Below are positions 20,382 to 30,100 of a stretch of 64,000 bases of DNA, one piece after another. This DNA comes from Heterobilharzia americana. Its lineage: Eukaryota > Platyhelminthes > Trematoda > Strigeidida > Schistosomatidae. The stretch spans positions 12,379,248-12,443,247 of the forward strand of contig OX104134.1 in assembly GCA_944470555.2 (NCBI GenBank), read 5' to 3'. A program made the translations under genes and the position numbers. The notes under the pieces are model-generated. The model did not search any database and had not been told where the DNA came from. It was given only the letters and a program-made list of their open reading frames with translations. Each line of letters begins with the position of its first letter. Positions within the stretch are counted from its first letter, which is position 1.

Positions 20382-22761
20382 TAGTGGTAGTAGTAGTGGT
20401 GACAAGGTGGAGACAACTTAAAGCCTCTACCGTTACCGTACAAAGAAGGCACCTTGGAAGCGTTACGCAGAATTCTCAATAAAGTTGGGGTTATAGTGGG
20501 ATTTAAATAGGCAAACTCTCTCAGGTTAAAAAGTCTATTGATCCAATAAGACGTAATAATCTACTTCACCTAATCCCTTGCAATGATTTTGAGGACAAAT
20601 ATGTAAGTCAAGGTAATAGACCAGGGCCAATTAGAATACCAACACAAAAATAACTAAATCAAGTTTATTAGATCTTGATAAGATAACGGACTGAGAAAAC
20701 AGCTCGAACACGGCTATGCAGGCAAATGCAAACAAAAGTGAGAAAGAGCGACATTATTAAAAACCCAGTCGGGTGGAGGGGGAGGTTGATAATTGAACCT
20801 TACTTTGTCGAAGCAGCACCAAATACATGCAACAGGAATGATTCTACACCTGCGTCAGACATATACAAAATTCTACTACCAATATCATAAAGAAGAAGAA
20901 GAGGGAATTAGAACTACGCAAACCATCTCTGAAAGCTGTAGTTACCTGACATAAATATGGATATATTGTCTGGAACGTTATCCAGTAAATAATACTGTTT
21001 CACTGATACACATTTATAAACAGACTAAAATGGAAGTGAAGTTATATTGAACACGGCAAGAGTTACGAAAGTAACCAAGAATAATTCTCTGTTGGCTTGA
21101 AGTGCTTACAAACTTGCAGAAGATCTAGTTGAAGTTCCTAAAATGCTTAGTAATTCAACGCAAGGGCATATCAACCACATGGGTCAAAAAACAAGTTCAT
21201 TGACCCTTGTCGGCTAAAATTTTATATACATTATGAAACATGTCTAACTGCTTCCTTTTTCTGAATGACCCTGATTCTTTTTTACCGTTTCGTTTTTCCT
21301 TTCCTAAGCATTCAACTTTAGTCGGTTAACTCCTGTCCATAGTCCCATACCATTTCGTTTGGAACTTTTCATTTGTCATAAATGTTAAGTTTTATCCCAC
21401 GTCTTCATGGCAAGGCTTTATACAAACTTCCCACTTACAGAAAATGGTAAGCCAGTTGGAATATTTTACACTTGCTCGACAGAAAGAACTCATTACTTAC
21501 TGACATTCGAAATCAAGAACCACCACATCGTGGAAAATAATTGTTACTGTTGCGTATTACGTGGTCTTACTTATATGAGAGGAAGTAAAGCACCCATTTA
21601 TGAGTTGAAGGCAAAAGGTTAATGCATCAGTGCACTAGTTCTCAATATCTTGGATGGATCCATAAACCAGTAAACCATACGTTCACAGCATTCACAGAAA
21701 CTTAAAAGATAAAATAAGCTAGGGGTCATAAGACGCGAGTTCAGATAAGAGATTCATGACACTACTATCAGTCTACAAAGTAATCCCTAACCATCGAATA
21801 CCTCTCAAATTATATTCAGACCAATTAAAAGCAAGAGTAAGAGAGAATGAAAAGAATTTACCTGTGTACATCTGGTTTAGTGGCATCCAGCATCATTATT
21901 ACAAGATCAGCAGTTCGAGCAACTGCAATGACTTGACGTCCACGCCCCTTCCCTGTGAACAAATTTTAACACTAATTAGCAGGATAGTAGAAAACATAAA
22001 TGAACAATTGCTATTCACTAGTTTAGTCGATATATTTGTGCGTGTGATATCAATGTAATATGGCACTATATTCTACCACAGTGCCTACGTTTTACTCTTA
22101 CATGAAACAGATCAGGCTTCACAACACTGACTTGCACCAGGTGCTAGAAACATACAGATATAAACATGTAGCATTTTCAGGTCAGTTAATTAGAAAATTC
22201 AGGGACCAATAAGTTGAAGAAAATCGGGAAAGCAACTAACCTTGTGCTGCTCCTTCTATTATTCCTGGTAGATCTAACAACTGTATGTTGGCACCTTTGT
22301 ACTAAAGTCAGCATGACACATGGAAAACTGCGAAGTACCTCAATGACACCAGGGATACATGTCAGTGTAGTGAACTCATATGATGCGCATTCACTGTGAG
22401 TAGAAGTCAAGGAGTTCAACAACGTAGACTACAAGGTAGAGGTTAAGGGTGAGAAACCGAGTGCCAAACCTTCCCAACAGATGGGAATCCAATCAGAGCT
22501 ACTCGTGCATCCCCCGATTTCATCACATCGAAACCTTCACCCTGGAGAAATGAAACTATATCATAATCTAACCTTTGTAGCTTTATTTTGGTTCTCCAGT
22601 AACTGAGACCGATACTTGGCAAGCTTAGCTTTTAGTAACCCCAAATGGTACTCAGTTGCTTTTTAAAAAAATAGAAATAACGTTAGAAGACAAAAACCTT
22701 TATTTTTCTGCGTTCTTGCAATCTCATTTTCTATATCTGCAATCTTATCTAGTATACCCAT
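1553..22761 (-). CDS. DRG1: DRG1 GTPase orthologue, 13 exons seen, 3' end outside the window
   Basis: Developmentally regulated GTP-binding protein 1, a conserved cytoplasmic, ribosome-associated GTPase of the Obg/DRG group that in other eukaryotes works with a DFRP1/ZC3H15-type partner. Thirteen exons with GT-AG borders and consistent phases were assembled by eye. They give about 335 residues against roughly 367 for the family. Visible: N-terminus [19 protein letters not shown]1 GFPSVGKS (residues 68-75, split between exons 3 and 4), G3 DLPG (114-117), G4 NKID (245-248), and the TGS domain start in exons 11-13. Introns are 39, 31, 41, 37, 288, 10820, 1308, 1025, 39, 4329, 46 and 2202 bp. The tiny 5' introns are a schistosome habit. 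The final ~30 residues are not in the window. Exon 11 has a one-base frame break. DRG2 is less likely, since the N-terminus and VYNKIDQIS match DRG1. Confidence 0.93.
1760..2500 (-). mobile_element. Penelope-like element remnant with GIY-YIG endonuclease
   Basis: Antisense to copy A and sense to DRG1, inside DRG1 intron 12. The open stretch 2373-2023 encodes the C-terminal endonuclease of a Penelope-like element. A CNNCN...YIGQSG core ([16 protein letters not shown]) is followed by R...H spacing and a [17 protein letters not shown] segment, shared with Penelope proteins that carry a GIY-YIG domain. The reverse transcriptase part upstream is lost. The 3' non-coding part (1760-1900) includes a block that recurs at 16936-17022, so it belongs to the element's terminal repeat. 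Confidence 0.72.
2023..2373 (-). pseudogene. GIY-YIG endonuclease domain of a Penelope-like element
   Basis: 116 open codons. It keeps paired cysteines before YIGQ, the downstream arginine and histidine (LRIHLHGHQ) and a conserved FDNVEVLDR segment. The catalytic arginine position of GIY-YIG nucleases seems altered, since LRTRLHEH would be expected and LRIHLHGH is seen. Only the end of the polyprotein remains, so it is non-functional. Confidence 0.65.
2500..3808. other. DRG1 intron 12, remainder
   Basis: AT-rich intron sequence between the Penelope-like remnant and exon 12. The longest frame (3212-2964, minus) shows no domain. Nothing else was recognised. Confidence 0.5.
3809..3867 (-). CDS. 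DRG1: DRG1 exon 12 (TGS domain part)
   Basis: Encodes [19 protein letters not shown], matching the DRG1 TGS stretch that in other species reads like PDF..AIILRKGA.VEH. Intron 11 (3868-3913) is 46 bp. Confidence 0.92.
3914..4001 (-). CDS. DRG1: DRG1 exon 11 with a one-base frame break (residues 268-297)
   Basis: The first half reads [13 protein letters not shown] in the frame fixed by exon 10. The second half reads [15 protein letters not shown] in the frame required by exon 12. The switch falls at an A6T2 run (plus-strand 3959-3966), so one base is missing relative to an open exon. Both flanking splice sites look good (acceptor AG at 4002-4003, donor gtaag at 3913). This may be an assembly error in a homopolymer or a real lesion. 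Confidence 0.88.
4575..7440 (-). mobile_element. RTE-like retrotransposon, second family, copy E
   Basis: A broken endonuclease/reverse transcriptase copy in DRG1 intron 10. In minus orientation: a 5' leader (7440-7160), an N-terminal protein segment, an endonuclease start [10 protein letters not shown]...SETRI near 6840-6690, an RT block [13 protein letters not shown] near 5280, a [18 protein letters not shown] block near 5050, and the catalytic YADDIV near 4765. The 3' end is cut at about 4575, just before the YLG region. Stops and frameshifts are frequent. Copies D, F, G, H and I are related. Confidence 0.75.
7440..7770 (+). mobile_element. RTE-like 3' fragment, copy H, head to head with copy E
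   Basis: The plus strand reads [10 protein letters not shown] and then [19 protein letters not shown], matching the C-terminal [14 protein letters not shown] signature also seen in copy G. A QWRRCIH-like remnant lies near 7705. It is a 5'-truncated copy abutting the 5' end of copy E in opposite orientation. Its 3' limit is uncertain. Confidence 0.55.
7975..8110 (-). repeat. tRNA-related SINE
   Basis: The minus strand reads an A-box-like TGGTCTAGTTGATAACG, a degenerate B box (GCGAGTTTTAGTC) and then a conserved body with AACATCACTCACTGGG and CAGGTACTTCCAGCTG. The same body recurs at 63640-63790 (minus) and 63880-64000 (plus), so this is one dispersed SINE family. It sits in DRG1 intron 10 near exon 10. 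Confidence 0.6.
8331..8407 (-). CDS. DRG1: DRG1 exon 10 (residues 243-267, G4 motif)
   Basis: Encodes [20 protein letters not shown] and then DSVVV plus two bases of a serine codon. G4 is NKID. Intron 10 (4002-8330, 4.3 kb) contains two opposed RTE-like copies and a SINE. Confidence 0.95.
8447..8544 (-). CDS. DRG1: DRG1 exon 9 (residues 210-242)
   Basis: Encodes [19 protein letters not shown] and then [13 protein letters not shown]. It is followed by a 39-bp intron (8408-8446) with no stop in the same frame, so a naive ORF call reads straight through it and inserts 13 extra residues. Confidence 0.93.
8545..9569. other. DRG1 intron 8
   Basis: 1025-bp intron with no recognisable element. A 63-codon plus-strand frame at 8994-9185 shows no domain. 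Confidence 0.5.
9570..9660 (-). CDS. DRG1: DRG1 exon 8 (residues 180-209)
   Basis: Encodes [20 protein letters not shown], then [10 protein letters not shown]. The PKK.GG start and the LTK motif match DRG1. It ends in phase 1 so that TAC A joins AA ATA of exon 9. Intron 8 is 1025 bp. Confidence 0.92.
9838..10016. repeat. fold-back (MITE-like) element in DRG1 intron 7
   Basis: The arms 9838-9905 and 9952-10016 are reverse complements along about 65 bp, with a few mismatches and a 12-base extra stretch in the left arm. Shared blocks are CTAGTGG, CTTTCAAG, CTAGC, GAAATAACC and ATTA. The loop is about 45 bp. No coding content. The shape is that of a non-autonomous DNA transposon or fold-back element. 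The family and target duplication were not determined. Confidence 0.65.
10969..11041 (-). CDS. DRG1: DRG1 exon 7 (residues 155-179)
   Basis: Encodes [15 protein letters not shown] followed by KRKPNIYFK, the DRG1 segment that follows the LDATK block. The AG acceptor lies at 11042-11043, the donor gtaact at 10968, and the phases join exons 6 and 8 exactly. Confidence 0.93.
11160..11275 (+). repeat. degenerate SINE fragment
   Basis: Ends with GTGCAGGTATATCCAGTTAG, matching the 3' body of the SINE at 7975-8110 and 63880-64000. The promoter part is not recognisable. Confidence 0.35.
11395..11512 (+). mobile_element. miniature RTE-like fragment, copy I
   Basis: About 90 bp matches, on the opposite strand, the post-YADD part of copy D ([11 protein letters not shown] region, D at 12640-12712). 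It goes straight into ATTGATATTGATGATGATGA, a tail like that of copy G. An internal fragment is thus joined to a 3' tail. Confidence 0.55.
11722..14275 (-). mobile_element. RTE-like retrotransposon, second family, copy D
   Basis: 5'-truncated copy in DRG1 intron 6, same orientation as the gene. From high to low coordinate: the endonuclease end ([16 protein letters not shown] near 14180), linker, RT blocks [14 protein letters not shown] (about 13230), [12 protein letters not shown] (about 13010), the catalytic YADD (about 12735) and [11 protein letters not shown] (about 12550). The C-terminal [12 protein letters not shown] and [10 protein letters not shown] follow (12200-12090). It is broken by stops and frameshifts, with an 11-base loss after YADD relative to fragment I. 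The low-coordinate 550 bp is the reverse complement of copy G. Confidence 0.8.
12081..12661 (-). pseudogene. C-terminal half of copy D reverse transcriptase
   Basis: Two adjoining open stretches (12661-12266 and 12269-12081) hold the thumb and C-terminal region: [25 protein letters not shown], then [21 protein letters not shown] frame change near 12266 divides them. Confidence 0.7.
15055..15640 (+). mobile_element. RTE-like 3' fragment, copy G
   Basis: 5'-truncated 3' end of the copy D family. Its 62-codon open stretch 15073-15261 differs from the D counterpart by a single residue. It continues with [12 protein letters not shown] and a non-coding 3' end closed by a TTGATATTGATAATGATAAG tail. 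It is inverted relative to D, with about 2.8 kb between the two matching arms. Confidence 0.78.
16936..17022. repeat. inverted Penelope-like terminal fragments forming a hairpin
   Basis: TCTTGGTTGTATTGTGTTCT at 16938-16960 and its near complement at 16970-16995 form an imperfect stem with about 13 bases between them. Both halves match the 3' non-coding part of the Penelope-like element at 1765-1830, one in each orientation. Confidence 0.6.
17095..18710 (-). mobile_element. RTE-like retrotransposon, copy F
   Basis: 5'-truncated, heavily mutated copy related to E and D. It shows [19 protein letters not shown] (about 18240), CADNIV in place of the catalytic YADD (about 17940), FGSCISPP with ISARIRK (about 17700) and a C-terminal GDMAVNR remnant near 17150. 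In detail it is closer to E than to D, for instance in the VLSKY/VLSKC motif. Confidence 0.72.
18711..20335. other. DRG1 intron 6, unrecognised part
   Basis: AT-rich DNA without recognisable coding or repeat structure. Confidence 0.4.
20336..20379 (+). repeat. (AAT)n microsatellite
   Basis: About 13 tandem AAT units followed by a GTAGTAGTAGTGG stretch. An 85-codon frame across it (poly-isoleucine, then poly-valine) is only the repeat being translated. Confidence 0.95.
20770..21065 (+). repeat. dispersed repeat, copy 1
   Basis: Shares an order of blocks with 51415-51690: GAGGGGGAG, a CACC..TACATGCAAC..GGGATGATTC-like block, a ATAAAGAAGAAGAAG/AAAGGAGGAG block, and AATAATACTGTT followed by ATACATTTAT. 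Diverged, non-coding, family unknown. Confidence 0.5.
21407..21622 (+). other. 71-codon open frame, function unknown
   Basis: Frame in DRG1 intron 6 on the opposite strand. It contains several cysteines ([10 protein letters not shown]) but no domain I recognise. Probably a transposon remnant or chance. Confidence 0.2.
21862..21952 (-). CDS. DRG1: DRG1 exon 6 (residues 125-154)
   Basis: Encodes [18 protein letters not shown] and then [12 protein letters not shown], matching the DRG G domain after G3. It ends in phase 2 before the 10.8-kb intron 6, which holds most of the retroelements of the left third. Confidence 0.93.
22241..22301 (-). CDS. DRG1: DRG1 exon 5 (residues 105-124, G3 motif)
   Basis: Encodes [20 protein letters not shown] with the G3 box DLPG. 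The exon ends in phase 1, and intron 5 (21953-22240) is 288 bp. Confidence 0.94.
22339..22428 (-). CDS. DRG1: DRG1 exon 4 (residues 75-104, switch I)
   Basis: Starts with the P-loop serine ([13 protein letters not shown]) and continues with [14 protein letters not shown], the diagnostic DRG switch I segment. Intron 4 (22302-22338) is 37 bp. Confidence 0.94.
22470..22541 (-). CDS. DRG1: DRG1 exon 3 (residues 51-74, G1 motif)
   Basis: Encodes [20 protein letters not shown] followed by SVGK, so the P-loop GFPSVGK|S is interrupted by intron 3 (22429-22469, 41 bp) just before its serine. Confidence 0.93.
22573..22658 (-). CDS. DRG1: DRG1 exon 2 (residues 22-50)
   Basis: Encodes [20 protein letters not shown] and then [10 protein letters not shown], the N-terminal helical region before the G domain. 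Phase 1 entry matches exon 1. Intron 2 (22542-22572) is only 31 bp with GT...AG ends. Confidence 0.92.
22698..22761 (-). CDS. DRG1: DRG1 exon 1 (residues 1-21 plus one base)
   Basis: ATG at 22761-22759 opens [20 protein letters not shown], the DRG1 N-terminus. No better upstream start is seen. The donor gt follows at 22697, and intron 1 (22659-22697) is 39 bp. Confidence 0.92.
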
Positions 22762-25700
22762 TGGCCTTCAAAAACATGTAAGCGCTACAAATGACCCACT
22801 CGTTCTCAATGTCCAATGAATTTCGTTAACAACTCTAATAGTTTTGACATCTACAGTTTTCGTTAAAAATAATGGTAGGTGATTTCTACCGTTCAAACCT
22901 GCGGTTTCGTCAAACTAATATCTAGGTAGATATTTGTCTACTTAAATCATTATTACGCATGCAGAAAGTTGTCATTCAACCCCTATTTTCCTACGACAAG
23001 AAAACGAGCGTAAATTCGGCCGACATCATATCCGATTATTAGTCTTCATCATTCTACGTTTAAGAATATTCGCCAAGTGGTAGCTGTTTAACTTCAAGAG
23101 CCGTGCATCATCGTTAAGATGTACAAATAACCGCGCCCCGGGCCAGTTTTGATGATCGGGCTGCGTAAACAGCCAAGTGAAAACTTCCCATCTTCCTCTT
23201 TCTTCGGAAGTAAAATAGAATAGTGGCTATGGAGACCGTTCCCAGTCACTTCTCAGGACAATTCCAAACTAAGCGCAAGAGAAACTCAGAAAAGACCAAC
23301 CATTGTAGTTGGTTATCTAAAATGCACCAAGACTATTCTGTGCCATCCTAATTGATTCTCATATGCACATCTAGCTTCATTTTAAGGATGCTTCGCTCTG
23401 CTAAGAACATTAACTCTCTTCGGAAAGAAGTAAAGTAGCAAGAGATCCGACACGAACTGTCACCCTGATCCCCTTTATTCCATCCTAAAACGATGACGCC
23501 TTTCAGGATATTACAGGATGAATTTAGAATTCATTCTATCAGGCTGGCTTGCAGCACACTCATTTGATACACAATAATGACATTCCTTCTGGCCTGTCCA
23601 TAGTCTGCTGCCTGAACCAGATAACGAAAAGTCGTATTCTCAGGTGCTCGGTAGTGCTCAGATACACCGATAATTTCAGCAAGAGACATTTCCAACTGCC
23701 TCCCAGTCAGAAAACGCGAAACCCAGATCTACCCTGGGGAACAAGGTTTGCTTCCAGTACTGTCATTTGCCACCATAAATTTGCGTCTACTGAAGCTGGG
23801 TCGGGGAAAATTTTCGATGGTGCAATTCCATTGTTTACTCTGGCCTTTCTGGCAGTATCTCCCATCTGAAAGCTAATTGGCTTTCCATCAGCACATAACA
23901 GTGAGACACAAAATATTAAGTTAGATAAGTTAAGAAAATTACACATAATAAGGATTCAATCAGAAGTCTATCGGCAATGTTTATCCGGATGGTCCACCTT
24001 GACATTTCCCATAACTAAGTGGTTTTCCAACTTCCCAACTGTGGTATTAATAGGGGTTTCGACAGGAGCCATCTAGCTAATGTCGCAGATCAGTGTGAGT
24101 GGTTTCCCAGTTCACATGATGTTCGGAAATACATTTCCGTGAACCTAACTAGGGACTGAATAGAGCTAGATGAGCCTAAATATTCACGGGGAATCAGTCA
24201 AACAAAATTCAATACCAATGGTTTGATAACTTGAAATGGATTGTTCACTTCTCGATCAAACTCTGGCTCTATAAAATCGAGTCATTTGGGAATTGAGTCG
24301 ATGGTCTGTGAGAGGAGTACATCTGTAAAATCCAGATGAGGTCAAAAAAGGAAATTCTGATGGATCACGACCTCGCGGAAGCCGTTTATCTGAGGTCATT
24401 CCATCTTTTAAAAGCAAACATTAACTGCTTTAAAAACCAACACACATTTTGCTGCCTACTTCTGGTGGTCCCTTAGCAGCTTCAAGGCAATTCCCACCAT
24501 GCTTGTATCTTGGAGTATCCATAGTGAGTAGGATAAAACTAAGAAAGCTGCGTGCTTGCAACTTTTTGTAACGACTCAGACTTTCTCCCAAGCACAATTG
24601 GCAGTTCACTGTTGTCTGTTTATCCAGCCCGAATCCAGGTTATGGCTGAGATCAACCTCAGTTTTCCACCATATGGACGCTGAGATTTCTTCCTGATCAG
24701 TTCAAATCTGGCATTGTAGAAGTCGATCTTTGGCTTGGTGCAGTTTGTTACCTTCTTTCATGAGTTTGACAGCAATCGGCGTTCGACCCATTCTAGATGA
24801 TGAGGGCTGTAGGCGTGTAGTCAGAGTGAATCCAAAGGTTTTCGAGCATTCCCTTGGCGATTATAGTGAGATACCAAATGATTGGATAAATATACGAAAC
24901 TTTTGGTGTGAAATCATTTTGACTAACTTATCTTCGAATCACAAGAACTCGGGCTTGAAAAGTTGAGTGGAATCGAGAACGTGAGATCGAATCACTGTTC
25001 TATGCTGATGTGTTAGCCACTCTTCAATCTGGGAGGTCAGTGACTGGTATTTCTGCGTTGATTATTATGAATGCTAAATTATTCTTGCGTTCCATCCAGC
25101 CATTTTACTCCTACGCTCATCTGTATTCCTAAATTAATTATTTATCTCATGTTTCCCACCCTACCTTATTTGGTTGGTGCGGCAGTTTGATAACCCTTTG
25201 TGTTAGCCATAAGATAATGAAATATTTTGGATGAGTAGCAGTAAGCCAGGTACTCAGCAAAACTAGTTTTTCGGCGGTAGGTTATAATCAAGGATATGAC
25301 CCTACGGTTGCCTCTATTTCAGATAGCTAAGATATTTGGATCTACAATCCTACCAGCTTCGCTCTTCGTAAGATCTTAACTTGAAGTCGACATTTTATCG
25401 CTCGCTAGTGTTTTTTCTACTGATATGAATGTTTATTAGCAAGGCTCCACTCTTTCTGAAAGAGGCTTTCATGAGTGTGATCTACTCAATCTTTGAATTT
25501 ATTTCTGTCGTAAACAGTCAACAGTGCAGAAATAACGTAGGTGATAGGAAAGGGGAAAATAATTACTCCACTCATTCCTATACTCCTCAACTTCAGCTTG
25601 TCTGCTTGGACCTCCCGTTGTCTGATATCATGCATCATTCGGTCACGTGGCCAATCAACAACTGGAAGTGACATTTTCATGATGGTGCATCATATATTCA

Positions 25701-27195
25701 ACCTATCTATCAGAAAAGGACATGTCGCGTTTGGTTCTAGTGGCCATTAATTGGAACAAGAGCGTAACGTACAGCTTCGGAAGTATATTTTGTGACCATC
25801 GGGCACCCAGAAGTAGGATTTCTGCACCTTCTGGGGACTCTTATTGGAAATACTTCCCTGGCTAATGATGAAAACCGTCAAAAATCTGGGGTGATTTCCT
25901 TTCAATTGACCTGAAAAATGTTTTACAGGTTCTTTTCAAACTTTCTTTAGCTTATCACCGTGTTACCCTTACATCAAATATTGAATAAAATGAGAAAACT
26001 ACAGTTATTACTTTGTTTCACCTTGTTATTATTGTATAACTCGAAACTTTTGGGTCGGTGGAGTGAGTGAAAATCGTATTATTTACTGGATTTCGGCTAA
26101 CAACTGTCTGGATTTTTGCTAAATTTTCTGACAGTGCATGAATATACTCATCTGCTCGCCAGAATCCTCCGTCAATTCTCACTTCTCTTGATCGTTGCTC
26201 GGCCAGGAACTTGATTTTTTTCAGTCATAAGAATGCCTGCATTTCTGGTTTCCCAGATGCCTGCAGTGCCTGAAATCTGATTTATTTTCCAGCCCCAACC
26301 ATTTTAGGAGCTTTGATTGATAAGCCAACTATCGCTGTCACCTTGATTTGAAGGCCTGCTACTAACTTTCTTGTTCAACACTGTGGCGACAAATTATCTG
26401 GATACGCAAAAACATTCGAATAACGCTAGCCAGTATCGAGATTTAGGAGCATCATGCTGGAAAAACGTTTGGCTTATCTGTTACAGTGTGAACACAGGGG
26501 TTTTCCAGCATATTGTGATACAGTGCAACTGTTGACTCCTAACATCCCAAGGAACACTTCGGAAATATACCCAACCAAGTGCCCTTTTAACCTACAGTTC
26601 CTCCAACCTAACCAACCCCTCCTCACTACATGTAACATGCCGTACCAATCACAAAAGCCATTTTTGTTTGTGTTGGTTATGTCAGCAGCAACTATTATTG
26701 GGTCGTCCGTCTTTACATTACCCTCTAGTTTATAACTTTGTGCTACTGCCACCGACGATAAAAACACCTCTCACCTTGTCTTTTTAAAAATATTTCTGTT
26801 AAATAACTATCCTATCACCCTTGTTTGTCTACTTCGACTAAACTACACTGCCGCTGAGCTGCGACGACCTTCCCGGAATTGGTACTACGAGATCTTCAGC
26901 ATGGGAAATAAGTGATTATATGTTAATTATACTTTCAGTAACTGCCGTCGCTATCGTTTTCATTCATCCGTTGACTTCCGTTAAATCATGACAGCGTTGA
27001 AGACTTACGCATGGCTTGGGTATACATTCTGGGACATCTCGGTGATCAAAATTTCGATCAGCCCTAATGAAAGGTGGGCTATTTTTATTCGTCGTCCGCT
27101 CTACTCACTTGTGAATGTGTCCCGTTTGATCTCAGCACCTAATAGGTGCAACCCCTTTTGCTGGTTTATATCATCGCTGCAACTCTAGAATCTCT
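22762..27195. other. DRG1 upstream region and unassigned intergenic DNA
   Basis: The DRG1 promoter should lie just above 22761. A CCAAT pentamer is at 22813-22817 (plus strand) and a short GC-rich patch at 23130-23165, but no clear core promoter is visible. Frames at 23549-23869, 23946-23707, 24730-24966, 26454-26735 and 26767-26474 show no recognisable domain and overlap one another on both strands. Confidence 0.4.
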
Positions 27196-27199
27196 CGAT

Positions 27200-30100
27200 G
27201 TATGAACATAGATCCATAGTATTTTCCTTAACATCGTCTGGATTCGTTTCGAGTCCGCTCAAGGAACTTGCTCCAAACGAATGTAATGGTCGACGGCTTT
27301 TGTTAAGATTTGACAATGATAAGGTGCACTTAATTAGTTTTTCCGGCCGTTGTTTCCCCTTTTATGGTAAACGTGACATTCAGCAACCTGCAGAAAGCTG
27401 CACCACAAACGTCTTTCTATTGAAGGTAAGGCTATCTGGGCATCTACACATTCCAATGAGCCATGGAAGTGTTTCAGAAGCATGTTAATTACATGGAAAT
27501 TAAGTGGTATTATAAATGAAGTTGTGCCTCCAAACGACTAACAGAATCTCCGGATTTTATCAGCCGCACGTGCAAAACAACTGGTAGATGTGGAGCTGAG
27601 ACTAAATAAAGATGACTCCGTTTCCTGTATTCTCAAGCCGTCCATGGTTGACGCTGTCGCTTCAGGCCCTCTTAACTTCTACGACCCGAACATTTTTGAT
27701 GGAACCTAAAGGGCTTGACAATAATTCATCCGCACCTGGGCTGTTAGTCCTTAATATACGTCTGCAGAAAGCTTTGACAAATAGTGTTTGAATCTATGCT
27801 TTCAATCTAATTCCTTCAATTATTTCCCTCGTTCTTCAGAATGCCTCAGTAACGGAGCCAAAGCATTATACCCAATGACAATATTAGCTGTACCTACTTT
27901 CCGGAATACTAGCCTGTGTGTATCTAGGTGCACCGTCCTTAGCAAACTATCGGTATTAAGAGGAATCGCGCTCATATATAGGCCGCCGGTAATAATTACC
28001 ACTGAGTCTTGGTGTCACGCAAATATACAAGATGAAGATATAAATATTGACATGTATACACAATTCCGATGTGACCGGATTAACAAGAAAGGAGGAAGTG
28101 TGCTTCCTGAACACTCACCGCATCCAGGTTGGAAAATATGGTTCTTGATAAAGTAAGTGACTCTCCATAGGTCACAGTACACTACAGGGATGCTACAGCA
28201 CTGGTGGGATGTGTTTACAGAGCACCTGGTACCTTTAACAACCATGAGATTCCACTGATTATGGCTTTGGAACATGCATCCACTCTCCCATATGATCATA
28301 AGATCATATGCGGTGGCTAACCTACCTGAAATTAAGTTGTTTTCACTTACTGGTCTGACTAGGTGTGACAACTTTTTCCTTACACCGTCTATTTTTGGAT
28401 GGAAGCAAATTGTTACGACTCCTACAGGAGGTGACAATGCATTGGACTTAATATTTTGCCATAACATAAATCCTGTTTGACAGATGTAGGCTCCAAGTTC
28501 CCAGGAAGTGATCACAATACGGTATTATGCGGACTGCCACTTCTTGCAACTAGTACTTCAATTGGTACTTCCACTACACATCAAATAGTATGTGGAGACT
28601 GCGGTAGAATGGATTGGCAGCAGATGTGTCCAGGGATTAGGCGAACTGACTGGGGATCATTCTTCACCACTACAGACCTAAAATTAACCATTGATATGTT
28701 TTACTACAACTCTAAAACCTGTCTCGATACCGTCGTCCCACTGAAAGGTTTCAAAAAAATGCCGCTAAACAATAAGCCATATATACCTCCCAATGTTCGT
28801 AGAAAGTTATGCAAACTCTCAACAAGATACTACAGGCATCATGACGTCGATGCACTTCAGCTGATTCTTGGTACCCTTAACTCTATCTCGCACAGCCATG
28901 ATTCGCGTTTGAAGAATGAAGGGAGTCGTGCACTAGCTAGATATCTGGAGTATATGCTCTCTCAGCACTCTTTAAAAAGCGATCGAATTGCACAGGACGT
29001 AAAATTCCTCTTCTTATCCATGATACCAAAGCTTATAGTGATCCAGTGGATATGTGTGAAATATTCAGCGACTTATTTGCAGTCAGTTATCTGGAACCCA
29101 TAGATTTTTCATGTGACATTAGCACGGTCTGTACTTCTAAAAGCTATTCTTCTCCTCAACTAACGACAATAGATACGGTTGAATTCACATACTCTAACAT
29201 TCACCAAGCCATTAGGACGCTAAAGTGCCCCAGCAGCGCCGGCACAGACGGAGTATCATCACATTTCTTTAAATTTGGTGGTCCTGATATTCCATTATTA
29301 TTACTTAAAATATCTTCCCTCTCCTTGGAATCTTTCACATACCCTGATATATGGAAAACGTCGTTTATTCTATCTAGATATAAATCTGGTTCAAAAACAC
29401 TGGCCAGCAACTACAGACCAATAAATATTACGCCTGTAGTTTCTAGAATTATGGAGAAAGTTATTAAAGAAAGCATACTTCAGCACATGCTTAATGGCAA
29501 CATCGTCACATCGAGTCAACATGGGGTCCTAAAATCGAGGTCCTGTATAACTTGCCATCTTGACTTCCCTAACTTTATGACCACTATGCGCGACCGACAC
29601 TAATTAGTCCTTGTACTCTATCTAGACATTTCAAAGGCGTTCGACAGAGTGGATCACTTGCTGTTAATATGTAAGTTGATGGCTATGGGGATTGACTATC
29701 CACTATTGGGATGGATTAAGTCTTTCCTCAGTAATCGCACTCAAGTGGTGAAGGTAGATTCACACACTTCAAAACTTAGGCCAATCACCTCTGGTGTAGT
29801 TCAAGGCATGTATTAGGTCCCCTTCTCTTTACTTTATACGTCAATGACATCTTCAGCTGCTTTACATAAGTAAACCATTCTTGTTTGCTGATGACCTGAA
29901 AGTTGCATACACATTCACCGGTGATAACCTATCCCACTTCCAAGCACTAATACAAAGGGAGCTTGATATAATATCCTCATGGTTTACTACTCGGGACTCC
30001 AGTTCAATATAGGCAAATGTGGCTGGATATGTTTTGGTGCTCCATCGGTGGGTGTCCAACTACATCTTCAGTCTACGAAACTTCCTGTTCTTAAGTGTGT

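Noticed and set aside
20225..20482. 85-codon frame with isoleucine and valine runs
   Set aside because: Translation of an (AAT)n microsatellite and GTAGTAGTGG repeat.
23549..23946. Opposed frames (106 and 79 codons) as a possible gag remnant
   Set aside because: No zinc knuckle, protease or other retroelement motif could be identified in either strand.
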